Shown: piece after piece, positions 35,406-44,958 of the stretch
How positions within the stretch are numbered: the stretch's first letter is position 1
Layout: the number at the start of each line of letters is the position of its first letter
Assembly (NCBI GenBank): GCA_016702745.1
Contig: JADJDJ010000001.1
Span: forward strand, 1,116,001 to 1,180,000
Origin: Chitinophagaceae bacterium
GTDB taxonomy: Bacteria; Bacteroidota; Bacteroidia; Chitinophagales; Chitinophagaceae
Direction: 5' to 3'
DNA: 64,000 bases
The notes under the pieces: model-generated
What the model was told of the DNA's origin: nothing
The model's database searches: none
What the model saw: only the letters and a program-made list of their open reading frames with translations
Made by a program: the position numbers and the translations under genes

Positions 35406-37423
35406 ATGGGAAGAAAAAATTCAAAAAAACAGAAGCACAGAGACAAAGGCGGCACAGGCGGAGGCAAACTCCTTCGTGGCGTGCTTGATATTACCCGTTC
35501 AGGAACAGGATTTGTAACCGTGGAAGGACTCGAAACGGATGTGCTCATCCGTCCGGGTGATTTTAATACAGCCCTGCATGGCGATAAAGTAATGGTCGCC
35601 ATCCGGGAGATGAAGAGCGGTGGCAGAAGAATGCTGGGGGTAATCCGGGAGGTGCTGGAAAGGAAAAGAACTGAATTCATTGGTAAACTGCAGATGAACA
35701 AAGGCTTTGCCTTCTTTATTGCAGAAATGGATAAACCCATGCCGGATATTTATATCCCTCTTGAAAAAATCAATGGAGCCAAAGACGATGACAGGGTAGT
35801 GGTCAAACTGATGCAGTGGGAAGGGGGTGATAAACGGCCGATGGGAGAAGTACTGAGTGTACTCGCCGATGAGGGCGGAAACGAAGCAGCATTAAAAGGG
35901 ATTTTACTGGAAGAAGGATTCCCGCTGAGTTTTTCAGAAGAAGCATTGGAAGTCGCAGCCAGGATACCTGATATCATACCAGCCGACGAGATCAAAAAAA
36001 GAAAAGATATCCGGGATATTCTCACGATTACCATTGATCCGGTGGATGCAAAGGATTTTGATGATGCCATCTCCATCCGCAAATTAAAAAACGGGCAATA
36101 TGAAATCGGTGTACATATCGCTGATGTAAGCCATTACCTGGAACCGGATACCGACCTGGATAAGGAAGCCTACCAGCGGGCAACTTCTGTGTACCTGCCA
36201 GACAGGGTGAATCCCATGTTGCCCGAGCATATTTCCAATTTTCTTTGTTCCCTCCGGCCCAAAGAAGATAAACTCACTTTCTCTGCCATTTTTCATATCA
36301 ATGCAAAAGCAGAGATCAAAAGAATTATTGGCTCGGTAAAACCGTGATTCATTCCGATCATCGGTTTACTTATGAAGAAGTGCAGGCCATTATCGAAGAA
36401 AAAGACGGTTTATATGGAGAAGAAATCCTGATACTTAATGATATTTCACAAAAGCTGCGCAAAAAAAGATTCAACCACGGAGCTATTAATTTCTCCTCGC
36501 AAGAGGTAAGGTTCAAGCTGAATGAAAAGGGTGACCCGATCGGGATCATGATCAAAGAAAGTAAAGAAGCCCATCAGCTGATCGAAGAACTGATGTTGCT
36601 GGCGAACCGCACTGTGGCTGAACATGTGGCCAAACTGAAGATCAATCATAAACCCCTGCCTTTCCCTTACCGGATACATGATAATCCTGATGAAGAGAAG
36701 CTGCTCCCTTTTGTAGCTTTTGCCAAGAAATTTGGTCATACTTTTGACACAAGTTCTCCGGAAAATATTGCGAAATCCTTTAACCAGTTATTGAAGGATG
36801 TGCATGGCCGCCCGGAACAACATGTACTGGAACAACTGGGTATCCGCACAATGGCCAAGGCCAAGTATACGGCCGAAAATATCGGACACTATGGTTTGGG
36901 ATTTGAACATTATTGCCATTTTACCTCACCCATCCGTCGTTACCCCGACGTACAGGTACACCGGATTTTATTTGATGTATTGAATGAAAACATCAAGCCG
37001 GATAAAAAACTGGAGGAAAAATGCAAGCACTGCAGTGAAAGAGAACGCGCAGCAATGAATGCAGAAAGGTCCGGTAATAAATATATGCAGGTCCTCTATA
37101 TGCGTAATTATCTCGGAGAAGAGTTTGAAGGAGTGATCAGCGGGGTAGCTTCTTTTGGCTTTTGGGTAGAAACAGTAGAACATAAATGTGAAGGACTGGT
37201 GAGTTTGAACAGCCTGCTGGAATACGATGAGTTCAGACATGATGAAGCCGATTACTGTCTGATAGGCAGAAGAAGCGGTAAAAAATTCAGGATGGGGGAT
37301 AAGGTCTGGATCAAAGTGGTGGCGGCCAACCTGACCAAGCGCCAGCTGGATTATGAGTGGGTGGTGGCTGGTGAATTTGCCGCTGAAAAAATGGCAACAG
37401 GGAAGGGGAAGAAAAAGAAATAA
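35406..37423 (+). CDS. rnr: ribonuclease R, frameshifted
   Basis: About 672 residues once a missing A is restored in the run 36318-36321, where the reading should continue KNYWLGKTVIHSDHRFTYEE. ATG 35406 starts a Lys/Arg-rich tail (MGRKNSKKQKHRDK). An OB fold (LLRGVLDITRSGTGFV) and a second cold-shock domain follow, then the RNB exonuclease core with the metal-binding Asp cluster in TIDPVDAKDFDDAISI, and a C-terminal S1 domain (EEFEGVISGVASFGFWVE). A 3'-5' exoribonuclease degrading structured RNA. It begins 7 bp after the lpxK stop, so the two are probably co-transcribed. Confidence 0.9.
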
Positions 37424-37570
37424 ACGAGATTGAAAATTCATATCAACTGTCAGTTTCCGTTTAACCGGTTACCAGCCAGGGTAGAGTTATAAATTTCCCG
37501 CATATTAAACGGGTGAAGTATATTTACGCGCAAAAGCTGCCGGCCTGTCCGGTTGGCTGCAATTATTAAT

Positions 37571-38536
37571 ATGCAATCATTCGAACAACTGCTGGAGCAA
37601 TTTTCCCGGTATTTCAATATTCGTCACTTCCCGGAAGAGCCGGCCACACTCTATGAGCCCAATGAATATTTCCTGACGATTGGGGGAAAAAGAATCCGTC
37701 CGGTACTCTGCCTGATGGGGAATGAATTATTTGAAGATATCAATAAAGATGCCTGGCATGTGGGTACGGCTATCGAACTCTTTCATAATTTCACTCTGAT
37801 TCATGATGATATCATGGACCAGGCTCCCCTTCGCCGGGGTAAGGAAACCGTACATCACAAGTACGGGGAGAATACGGCGATACTGGCCGGTGATGTGATG
37901 CTGGTAACCGCTTACGAAGAACTCAATAAAATCGCCATCCATTTTCTTCGCCCGATCCTTACTCTGTTTAATAAAACAGCAAAAGAAGTATGTGAAGGTC
38001 AGCAAATGGATATGGACTTTGAAAAGATGGAGACCGTGAGCCTTGATGCCTATATCCGGATGATTGAATTAAAAACCTCCGTAGCACTCGCCGCCAGTCT
38101 GCAAACCGGCGCTATCCTGGGCGGAGCTGGCGAAAGAAATCAGCACCTGCTCTATGATTTCGGAAGAAAACTGGGCATCGCTTTCCAGGTACAGGATGAT
38201 TTCCTCGATGCCTTTGGCGATCCCGGCAAATTTGGCAAGCAGGTAGGGGGTGATATCCTGGCGAATAAAAAAACATTCCTCCTGATTCATGCATTGGAGA
38301 CTGCTACCGGATCCCTTAAAGAGGAACTGAACCGGCAATTGGCAAACAATGCACCGGATAAAGTGGAGAAAGTTCAACAGATATTCCATGAGTGTAAAGT
38401 GGATGACTGGGCGCTGGAACTCAAGAATAAATACCTGGATGAAGCCTTCCGTCACCTGGAAGATATTGCTGTTTTGACCAAAAGAAAGGAGCCTCTTGAA
38501 GAATTGGCCCATTTTCTTGTAAAACGAGACTATTAG
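37571..38536 (+). CDS. polyprenyl diphosphate synthase
   Basis: 321 residues from ATG 37571; a start 18 bp upstream is in frame but less likely. The first Asp-rich motif is in LIHDDIMDQAPLRRG and the second in QVQDDFLDAFGDP, with KRIRP and the substrate-side FLTIGGKRIRPVLCL. This trans-prenyl transferase joins isopentenyl diphosphate to allylic diphosphates. Chain length cannot be read with confidence: the bulky residues before the first DD (FHNFTLIHDD) allow C15-C20 or longer products. A near-consensus -7 element lies about 45 bp upstream. Confidence 0.92.
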   Translation: MQSFEQLLEQFSRYFNIRHFPEEPATLYEPNEYFLTIGGKRIRPVLCLMGNELFEDINKDAWHVGTAIELFHNFTLIHDDIMDQAPLRRGKETVHHKYGENTAILAGDVMLVTAYEELNKIAIHFLRPILTLFNKTAKEVCEGQQMDMDFEKMETVSLDAYIRMIELKTSVALAASLQTGAILGGAGERNQHLLYDFGRKLGIAFQVQDDFLDAFGDPGKFGKQVGGDILANKKTFLLIHALETATGSLKEELNRQLANNAPDKVEKVQQIFHECKVDDWALELKNKYLDEAFRHLEDIAVLTKRKEPLEELAHFLVKRDY

Positions 38537-38595
38537 AACAGCGGTCATCGAATATTGCATTTTTTTCCTATTTTGACTGTCCAAAACCAACCTAT

Positions 38596-40239
38596 ATGCT
38601 TAAGCAGTTATTCAGGAAAAAATCAATCCCCCATATTTTAAAGGAAGCAGAAGCAGGCCTGCATGACGGGCATGGCATCGGACTTAAAAAAGTACTGGGT
38701 GTCAGAGACCTTACCTTTTTTGGGGTAGCGGCAGTAATAGGAGCGGGGATATTCAGTGGTATTGGTTCTGCTACTGCAAATGGTGGCCCCGGGGTTGTGT
38801 TCTTATACATTTTTACGGCCCTGGCCTGTGGCTTTGCGGCCCTGTGTTATGCTGAATTTGCTTCAACTGTACCAGTATCAGGGAGTGCTTACACTTATTC
38901 ATATGTTGCATTTGGAGAAATCTTTGCCTGGATCATAGGCTGGGATTTATTGATGGAATATGCCATTGGTAATATCGCCGTGGCGATATCCTGGAGCGAT
39001 TATTTTACACGAATCATGGATCAGGCCGGAATGCATATTCCCGACTGGATGACCATGGATTATATGACGGCCAAGGCGGGTGCAACGGCAGAAGCCATTT
39101 CTGCATGGACCAATGCCCCTCAGATTTCAGGGTTCAGACTGATCATGGATATTCCTGCCCTGATGATTGTTGCCCTCATTACGTACATCGTTTTTGTCGG
39201 CATCAAAGAATCCCGTTCCGCCAGTAATATCATGGTAATGCTGAAACTGGCCGTGATCTTCCTCGTGATTGTGCTGGGTGCTTTTTATATCAATCCGGAT
39301 AACTGGTCACCGTTTACTCCCAATGGATTCGGTGGAATCATGAAAGGGGTGTCGGCTGTATTCTTTGCCTATATTGGTTTTGATGCCATCTCCACAACTG
39401 CTGAAGAATGTAAAGATCCGCAGCGCGATCTGCCAAAAGGCATGATCAATTCCCTGATAATTTGCACCATCGTATATGTTTTACTGGCCCTGGTCTTGAC
39501 AGGCATGGTAAAATATGATACCCTCAATGTAGGTGATCCGCTGGCCATGGTATTTGATGCCCGTGGTTTAAAATTTGTGTCAGGGATTGTAGCCGTTAGC
39601 GCCATCATTGCTACAGCCAGTGTATTACTGGTATTTCAAATGGGTCAGCCCAGGATATGGATGAGTATGAGCAGGGATGGTTTATTGCCTAAAATATTTT
39701 CAAGGATTCATCCGAGATACGGAACCCCTTCTTTTTCGACGATCCTGACAGGGTTTGTGGTTGCCGTACCTGCCTTATTCCTGAATCTGGGAGAAGTACT
39801 TTCTTTGACCAGTATCGGTACCCTCTTTGCCTTTGTATTGGTTTGTGGTGGTGTGCTGGTATTGCAACAAAGAAAAGACAAGCCTGAAAGCAAATTCAAA
39901 GTGCCGTATATAAACGGGCAGATCCTGTATCCAGTCTTACTCGTAACAGCCATTGCGCTGATTCAGGTGAATGTCCCCAGTCATTTTACAGCAGATATCT
40001 GGACAAAAGATACCTGGCCCATGGTGGTATTCTGGTTGATTGCCGTTATAATGGCCGTATTGACTTTGACCAGAAAACTTTCTCTCTTGCCAACCCTGGG
40101 TATGATCAGTTGTTTATACCTCATGGCTCAGGAAACGCATAAAGTTTGGATGCGGTTCATGATCTGGCTGGTCATCGGTCTTGCTATTTACTTCCTGTAT
40201 AGTTTCTGGAACAGTAAACTGGCCAAAAAGCAGGATTAA
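38596..40239 (+). CDS. amino acid permease (APC superfamily)
   Basis: 547 residues with about 14 hydrophobic helices. The first helix has the substrate-binding GAGIFSGIG motif of APC transporters, and SGSAYTYSYVAFGE fits the YfnA/cationic amino-acid transporter branch. Glu at TTAEECKDPQRDLP is the conserved loop before helix 8. Inner-membrane uptake of amino acids, substrate unknown. Its terminator (40257-40290) overlaps the promoter of the next gene. Confidence 0.9.
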   Translation: MLKQLFRKKSIPHILKEAEAGLHDGHGIGLKKVLGVRDLTFFGVAAVIGAGIFSGIGSATANGGPGVVFLYIFTALACGFAALCYAEFASTVPVSGSAYTYSYVAFGEIFAWIIGWDLLMEYAIGNIAVAISWSDYFTRIMDQAGMHIPDWMTMDYMTAKAGATAEAISAWTNAPQISGFRLIMDIPALMIVALITYIVFVGIKESRSASNIMVMLKLAVIFLVIVLGAFYINPDNWSPFTPNGFGGIMKGVSAVFFAYIGFDAISTTAEECKDPQRDLPKGMINSLIICTIVYVLLALVLTGMVKYDTLNVGDPLAMVFDARGLKFVSGIVAVSAIIATASVLLVFQMGQPRIWMSMSRDGLLPKIFSRIHPRYGTPSFSTILTGFVVAVPALFLNLGEVLSLTSIGTLFAFVLVCGGVLVLQQRKDKPESKFKVPYINGQILYPVLLVTAIALIQVNVPSHFTADIWTKDTWPMVVFWLIAVIMAVLTLTRKLSLLPTLGMISCLYLMAQETHKVWMRFMIWLVIGLAIYFLYSFWNSKLAKKQD

Positions 40240-40256
40240 ACTTATTTTAAATGGCG

Positions 40257-40290
40257 AACGGCATCCTGAACCTATTCGGGATGCCGTTTG
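40257..40290 (+). terminator. terminator after the amino acid permease
   Basis: AACGGCATCC (40257-40266) pairs with GGATGCCGTT (40279-40288). The following TGTATTTTTG is both the T-rich tail and the next promoter. Confidence 0.75.
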
Positions 40291-40298
40291 TATTTTTG
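40291..40298 (+). promoter_or_regulatory. Bacteroidota -7 promoter element, predicted leaderless start
   Basis: TATTTTTG followed by exactly 4 nt (CAAT) and ATG 40303. The same 4-nt gap separates the rnpB element from the rnpB 5' end, so transcription should start at the A of ATG. Confidence 0.65.
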
Positions 40299-40302
40299 CA
40301 AT

Positions 40303-41326
40303 ATGAAGTACCAGATAGGCGATACCGTGCTGATCCTGCATTCGAACGAAGAGGCGGTGGTAACGGATATTATCAACAATAAAATGATCATGGTGGATGT
40401 GAAGGGAGTGAACTTTCCGGTTTATATGGACCAGGTGGATTTTCCATATTTCAAAAGATTTACAGAGAAAAAATTATTCCCCCCAAAAAAAGAGAAGAAA
40501 TTTATTGATGATGTTCGAAAGGAAAAACAAAGCGAGATCAACCGGGTGGAAGACGGCGTCTGGCTCACTTTCCTGCCGGTAATGGATACAGACGAGTTTG
40601 GGGATATTGTTGTGGATGAAATGAAATTGCACCTGGTCAACCATACAAGGGATGCCTACCACTTCCATTATATGCTGCAGTATTTTGGGAAAACTGATTT
40701 CGAACTCAAAAAACTCAGTTCAACCTTTTTCTGATTTCTACCTGCATGATATCCCATTTGAAAACCTAAATGACAGTCCCGGTTTTAATTTTGAATTCAC
40801 GCTGACCCAGCCCGATAAAAAGAAAGCCAGTCACTTTGAAGCAGCCGTTAAGCTGAAACCCAAACAACTCTTTTCTAAAATTGAGGAGTTGAAAAAAAAG
40901 AACGAAGCTACTTTTTCCCAGTTATTGTTTGAAAAATACCCGGATCATGTAATAGAAGATAGGGTAGAGCTGAGCAGCCTGGCTGCCAAAGGGTTTAAAA
41001 TATATGATGCCGCCAGGGCCCGTCAGCACCTTGAACCGGCCCGCACAGTGGTGGACCTGCATATTGAAAAACTGGCCGATAACTGGAAGCAGATGAGTAA
41101 TTATGAAATACTCAGTTTGCAGTTGCGGACCTTTGAAAAATACTACGACCTCGCTATTGCCCACCGGCAGCCAACCCTGATTGTGATACATGGGGTGGGT
41201 GAAGGAGTGCTCCGTAATGAAATTCATGATATCCTGCGCCTGAAAAGAGAAGTCAAGTCCTTTATCAACCAATACCATCCCAGTTTTGGTTATGGCGCCA
41301 CTGAAATTTACTTCCAGTACGAATAA
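40303..41326 (+). CDS. DUF2027/Smr-domain protein, frameshifted
   Basis: About 340 residues once one extra A is removed from the A6 run 40708-40713; the tail after the break is not read through in the first frame. The N-terminus (MKYQIGDTVLILHSNEEAVV) is an SH3-like DUF2027 barrel. The C-terminal Smr domain carries VVDLHIEKL (DLHG-like) and TLIVIHGVGEGVLRNEIHDIL with the HGxGxG motif of MutS2-type Smr nucleases. Bacteroidota have this gene widely; its role is not established, though Smr domains nick or bind nucleic acid. The 3' end lies only 2 bp before the rnpB promoter element. Confidence 0.8.
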
Positions 41327-41328
41327 GT

Positions 41329-41336
41329 TACCTTTG
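41329..41336 (+). promoter_or_regulatory. rnpB promoter -7 element
   Basis: TACCTTTG (TAnnTTTG) ends 4 nt (CATG) before the 5' strand of RNase P RNA helix P1. This calibrates the distance from the element to +1 in this genome. Confidence 0.75.
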
Positions 41337-41340
41337 CATG

Positions 41341-41772
41341 ACTACAGGCCGGGTTATCGCTTTCCTGCAAAGGAAGGAGGAAAGTCCGGACAGCACAGAG
41401 CAATGCACCGGTGAAGAGCCGGCTGACCTTCGGGTTAAGAGACAGTGCCACAGAAAATGACCGCCGATGCCGTATTTATAGCCAGGGCAATTGCCTTTGC
41501 TGCAAGTACGGCAGGTAAGGATGAAAATGTGGGGTAAGAGCCCACGGCTTTTGGTGGTAACACCAATCGCGGGTAAACCTTGCATGCTGAAATGCCACAT
41601 ATAGTACCCTTAAGGGCTGCTCGTCCGGGGACTGGCTGCAAAGCCGGGACAGGGTACAGGGTAGGCAGATGGATTCCGCCGGGTAACTGGCGGAACAGAT
41701 AAATGATAGCCATAACCTGCCTTCGCTAAGGCTACGGCAGGTGACACAGAATCCGGCTTACAGGCCTGTAGT
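41341..41772 (+). ncRNA. rnpB: RNase P RNA, bacterial type A
   Basis: About 432 nt. The ends pair as a perfect 10-bp P1 helix (ACTACAGGCC at 41341 with GGCCTGTAGT at 41763-41772). Conserved regions are in the expected order: GGAGGAAAGTCCGGACA at 41375, GGGTAAGAGCCCACGG near 41533, GTCCGGGGACTGGCTGC-type P-loops, and ACAGAAtCCGGCTTA near 41747. Just before that last block lies a hairpin (41716-41741) matching the 25.4-kb palindromic repeat; in position it corresponds to the P19 region of type A RNase P RNAs. RNase P RNA removes the 5' leader of tRNA precursors with RnpA. Eight Ts follow P1. Confidence 0.93.
41716..41741 (+). repeat. REP-like palindrome within rnpB
   Basis: CCTGCC-TTCGCTAAGGCTAC-GGCAGG. 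Core CTTCGCTAARGCTACGGC is shared with the copies at 25383 and 25453, which are otherwise in non-coding DNA. Confidence 0.8.
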
Positions 41773-41779
41773 TTTTTTT
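41763..41779 (+). terminator. rnpB end and T-run
   Basis: The 3' strand of P1 followed by eight Ts; P1 may double as the terminator stem. Confidence 0.65.
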
Positions 41780-41780
41780 G

Positions 41781-42032
41781 CGTCTGACACCTTAATATTT
41801 AACCAGCCACCCCACTTTACATCAGTCGCAGGTTTGAAGGACGACAGCTAACCTTTGTACCGGGCGTCTGACACCTTAATATTTAACCAGCCACCCCACT
41901 TTACATTAGTCGCAGGTTTGAAGGACGACAGCTAACCTTTGTACCGGGTATCTGACGCTTTAAATTTATAGACCAACACCTCACTTCACAGCAACCTCAA
42001 TCTGAAGAACAACAACTCAACCTGGCTGCATG
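41781..42032 (+). repeat. 84-bp tandem repeat array (two near-identical units and one diverged)
   Basis: Units 41781-41864 and 41865-41948 are both exactly 84 bp and differ by one base (CATCAG versus CATTAG). A third, diverged unit (41949-42032) aligns without gaps. Every unit begins with CGTCTGACAC or a variant; immediately after the third unit lies TGTCAGACG, the inverse of the unit start. All three frames of both strands are interrupted by stops, so it does not code. It sits between rnpB and the convergent CPBP gene. Confidence 0.85.
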
Positions 42033-42044
42033 TGTCAGACGTTA

Positions 42045-42949
42045 TTAACCCCCTACCACCCAACCCGCCACTTCCATCATCCACGCTATTCCCAGGTGCA
42101 CCATCAACCCTCCAAAAACTGAACGGGTATTATAAACAACGATACCTAATAGTAAACCACCAAAATAAGAGCTGATACATTCCCCTATCGGTTTGCCAAA
42201 ATGGATACTGCAGTAAAAACAGGCCATTGGTAAAATTGCCTCCTTGCCCGCCCATTTCACAAAAGCCAGAACGAGGAATCCACGAAAGAAAAACTCTATC
42301 GTGATAAAATCTGTTCCATAAGATAATTCAAACAGCAATTTATGCCACCATTGCAGGTTGGCATCATTCATCAATCCTTCAATCGATCGCATTTTTGGAT
42401 ATACCGCCTGAAAGTCCTTTTGAGCAGCTGCAAGAACAATCAATGGAGTCATGATCAGCAACATCAGCCAGTAAGGTTTCCAATTCATCCCTTTTAACTT
42501 CAGTCCATAAAAGGATTCATCCCGGTGAAATAATCTCCATACTATTATCAGCAGGGGTACCAGTATCAATAAAAGGAGAGGCCAGTAAATAATATGATTC
42601 CAGTAATGATTCCATCCGGGATCGGCTGAAAACTGAAAATGAAAGTCGGCACTGATTTTTAAGGAAAATAAAAAGACAGCAATCAATAAAAGTCCGGAAA
42701 ATTGTTTATCCCGGAAAGGTAGACCTTCCCTGAAGAAGCTGGTCAGTATATATGGAATGATAAAGGAAACGGCAAAGACTGCAAACCAGCATAAAAGTTT
42801 AACGGAGAAACTATTTTTCTGATGGCTTCATCTAGGCCATAATTATAATTTATAAATACCAACAGGGCCGTAAATAAACTTACCACCAGCAGGAGCAGCT
42901 TATTCGACTGATTATAATAGTCTTTGATATAGCGGATCACTGTTCTCAA
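42045..42949 (-). CDS. CPBP-type intramembrane metalloprotease, frameshifted
   Basis: About 301 residues from a TTG start at 42949 (RTVIRYIKDYYNQSN) once one missing base is restored in the run 42814-42818. As read, a short N-terminal frame ends prematurely and the rest begins again at 42686. The protein has about eight hydrophobic helices and the Abi/CAAX-like motifs IEFFFRGFLVL (glutamates and arginine), a His in FHFGKPIGE and a last helix HLGIAWMM. CPBP enzymes cleave peptides or confer phage or bacteriocin self-immunity; which applies is unknown. Confidence 0.8.
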
Positions 42950-43047
42950 GGGTTGTAAAGTAAAATATTTCTCGCTTCTTTAAACTTTCTTGCTCTGCAG
43001 AGTTCAAAACATACGTTAATATTTTAAACCCTTAAAAAAGTATAACC

Positions 43048-43940
43048 ATGAAAACTATCTTTCTTAACCGATTCTCAATGGCGGCCATTGCAATCTTTAT
43101 GTCCGCATTTTTCTTTACTTCCTGTCAAAAGAAAACAGCACGGCTGCTCCGGCTGATGAGCTGACCGCTGAGCAAGCTGCTGATTTAACCGATGAAAGTA
43201 CACAGGCTGATGCCAGCTTTGGTGATGTGGAAGATAATAGTTTGACAGCCGCAGAAGAAGATGGCAACGCCATGGGTGGCCGCGGTTACAATCCCACATT
43301 TGAAGAACTGCGTCTCCGGATTGGTACCTGCGCTACCATTACTGTATCACCCAATGACAGTACCTACCCCAAAACCATTACGATTGATTTTGGCAACGGA
43401 TGTCTTTGTGCCGACGGTAAATTCCGTAAAGGTGCTGTTATCATTCACCTGACTGCCCCGATTCGCAGATCCGGTGCAGTGATGACAGTAACTTTCCGTG
43501 ATTTTTATCTGAACAGGGCCCATATTGAAGGAACTAAAATTCTGACCAATCTCAATGCTGGTGGTAATATCAAGTATACCGTTCAGGTAGTCAACGGTGC
43601 TGTTACCTTCCCCAATGGCAGAGGATGGCAGTATGATGAGCAGAAAACGGTCACTCAGATTGATGGCGGCGCCACCCCATTTGTACGGGATGATGTATAT
43701 AAAATTGAAGGCCGCTCAAGAACACAACTCAATGGAGGTGCCACGCTGGTACTGAATACAGAAACGCCGCTTGTAAAAAGAGTGGTTTGCCCCTGGTTCA
43801 GTAATGGTATTCTGAAAATCAACGCGAATAGTCATGTGTTGTTTGCCAACTATGGTGCACCCAACAACGGAGATTGTGATAATAAAGTATTGCTTACCTG
43901 GAACAATGGTGCCAATCAGCGCCTGATCTCACTGCCCTGA
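43048..43940 (+). CDS. hypothetical lipoprotein, frameshifted near the N-terminus
   Basis: About 297 residues after restoring a missing A in the run 43132-43135: the signal MKTIFLNRFSMAAIAIFMSA ... FTSC and the rest starting STAAPADELTAEQAADLTDE are in adjacent frames. The mature part has an acidic linker, then an all-beta region (GTCATITVSPNDSTYPKTI, ITIDFGNGCLCADGKFRKG) with a few Cys. I do not recognise the family; the pattern is common in Bacteroidota lipoproteins. Confidence 0.75.
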
Positions 43941-43962
43941 TCAAGCATAGTTATTAATAAAG

Positions 43963-43988
43963 AATGCCCCCGTTAACACGGGGGCATT
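43963..43988. terminator. bidirectional hairpin between convergent genes
   Basis: AATGCCCCCGT / ACGGGGGCATT with a TAAC loop. No long T-run on either side; it lies between convergent genes. Confidence 0.6.
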
Positions 43989-44022
43989 GCTGTTAGTAGT
44001 GATTGCAGTTGTATTGAATCAA

Positions 44023-44763
44023 TTACTCGATATGAAAAGCGATAAGTGTTTTAATATTTTGCATTTTGATAACTCTTTGCCCCATGGGAGCCTGCTCGTG
44101 GATATACTTCAATACGCCAACTCCAGGTTTAAAATACACCTGATCTTTCCGGTAACTGCGGGCATTCTTTTCAAAATAAATATAATTCTCAAAACTGCCT
44201 GCGGGTACCTCCATTTTTCCATTGATTTTCAAAGAACGGCCGGCTGCCGCAATATCATCAAAACCGGAAAGATATTTTACGGAATCACCAGGGAAAAGAA
44301 ACAAATCTTTTTTGGCATCCATATAATCCGGATTATAAAGCTTTGGTTGTAAGGCATAGAGTGAGGTGTCATTGGTATAAAGCAATTGGGGGATGCCCAC
44401 ATTAACTTTTGACTGCCACCAGGTCAGCCCGTCGGCCAGGGAGCGGATATTACTGCTGAAACGTAATGTGTCAGTCTTTACTTGCTGAAATATGCCATCC
44501 AGAAATACTGAATCCTGGTATACCCAATAGTTGTTGGTACTCAGCGGTAACATCCCGCAATGACGATCTGTTGCAATAAAGTAAAGCAGAGAATCCGCAT
44601 CATAGGACCGACCACCGGGGTTTCCTGTCTGGCTGATACAGGGATCCTTACTGACGATTGGAGGAGGGATGTTTTGCAAATCAACTGGTATATCCAGCGA
44701 CTCCTTTTTACAGGAAAGCAATACAACAGTGCTCACTATTAGTGATAAGATTGACTTTTTCAA
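44023..44763 (-). CDS. hypothetical lipoprotein
   Basis: 246 residues. A TTG start at 44763 is the only in-frame option giving the signal MKKSILSLIVSTVVLLSC (Cys at 18). After a proline-rich linker (PVDLQNIPPPIVSKDPC) come Tyr/Trp-rich beta strands (NNYWVYQDSVFLDGIFQQ, MEVPAGSFENYIYF). No family recognised. Confidence 0.7.
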   Translation of the reverse strand: MKKSILSLIVSTVVLLSCKKESLDIPVDLQNIPPPIVSKDPCISQTGNPGGRSYDADSLLYFIATDRHCGMLPLSTNNYWVYQDSVFLDGIFQQVKTDTLRFSSNIRSLADGLTWWQSKVNVGIPQLLYTNDTSLYALQPKLYNPDYMDAKKDLFLFPGDSVKYLSGFDDIAAAGRSLKINGKMEVPAGSFENYIYFEKNARSYRKDQVYFKPGVGVLKYIHEQAPMGQRVIKMQNIKTLIAFHIE

Positions 44764-44910
44764 AGGTTTCCGATTTAATGCTCAAAGGGATGACAAAATA
44801 GAAACCGTTTTCCGTAAATCATAATTTTACTAAGTAATTTTCCGATACCGGTGTATCGTAAAAACCCCAATACGCTTGTTTTCAAGCTGTTTAGCCGGGC
44901 TATCTCAAAT

Positions 44911-44939
44911 AAAAAAATCCGGCAGGTGGTCTGCCGGAT
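44911..44939 (-). terminator. Rho-independent terminator of the dienelactone hydrolase gene
   Basis: On the minus strand ATCCGGCAG / CTGCCGGAT with a 5-nt loop, followed by seven Ts. Confidence 0.9.
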
Positions 44940-44958
44940 CAAAACAAAACTTCAGATT

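Noticed and set aside
34326..36347. LpxK-RNase R fusion protein
   Set aside because: The next frame gives the natural LpxK C-terminus and stop; the fusion follows from one missing T.
41781..42032. CRISPR or coding repeat
   Set aside because: Units abut with no spacers and all frames contain stops.
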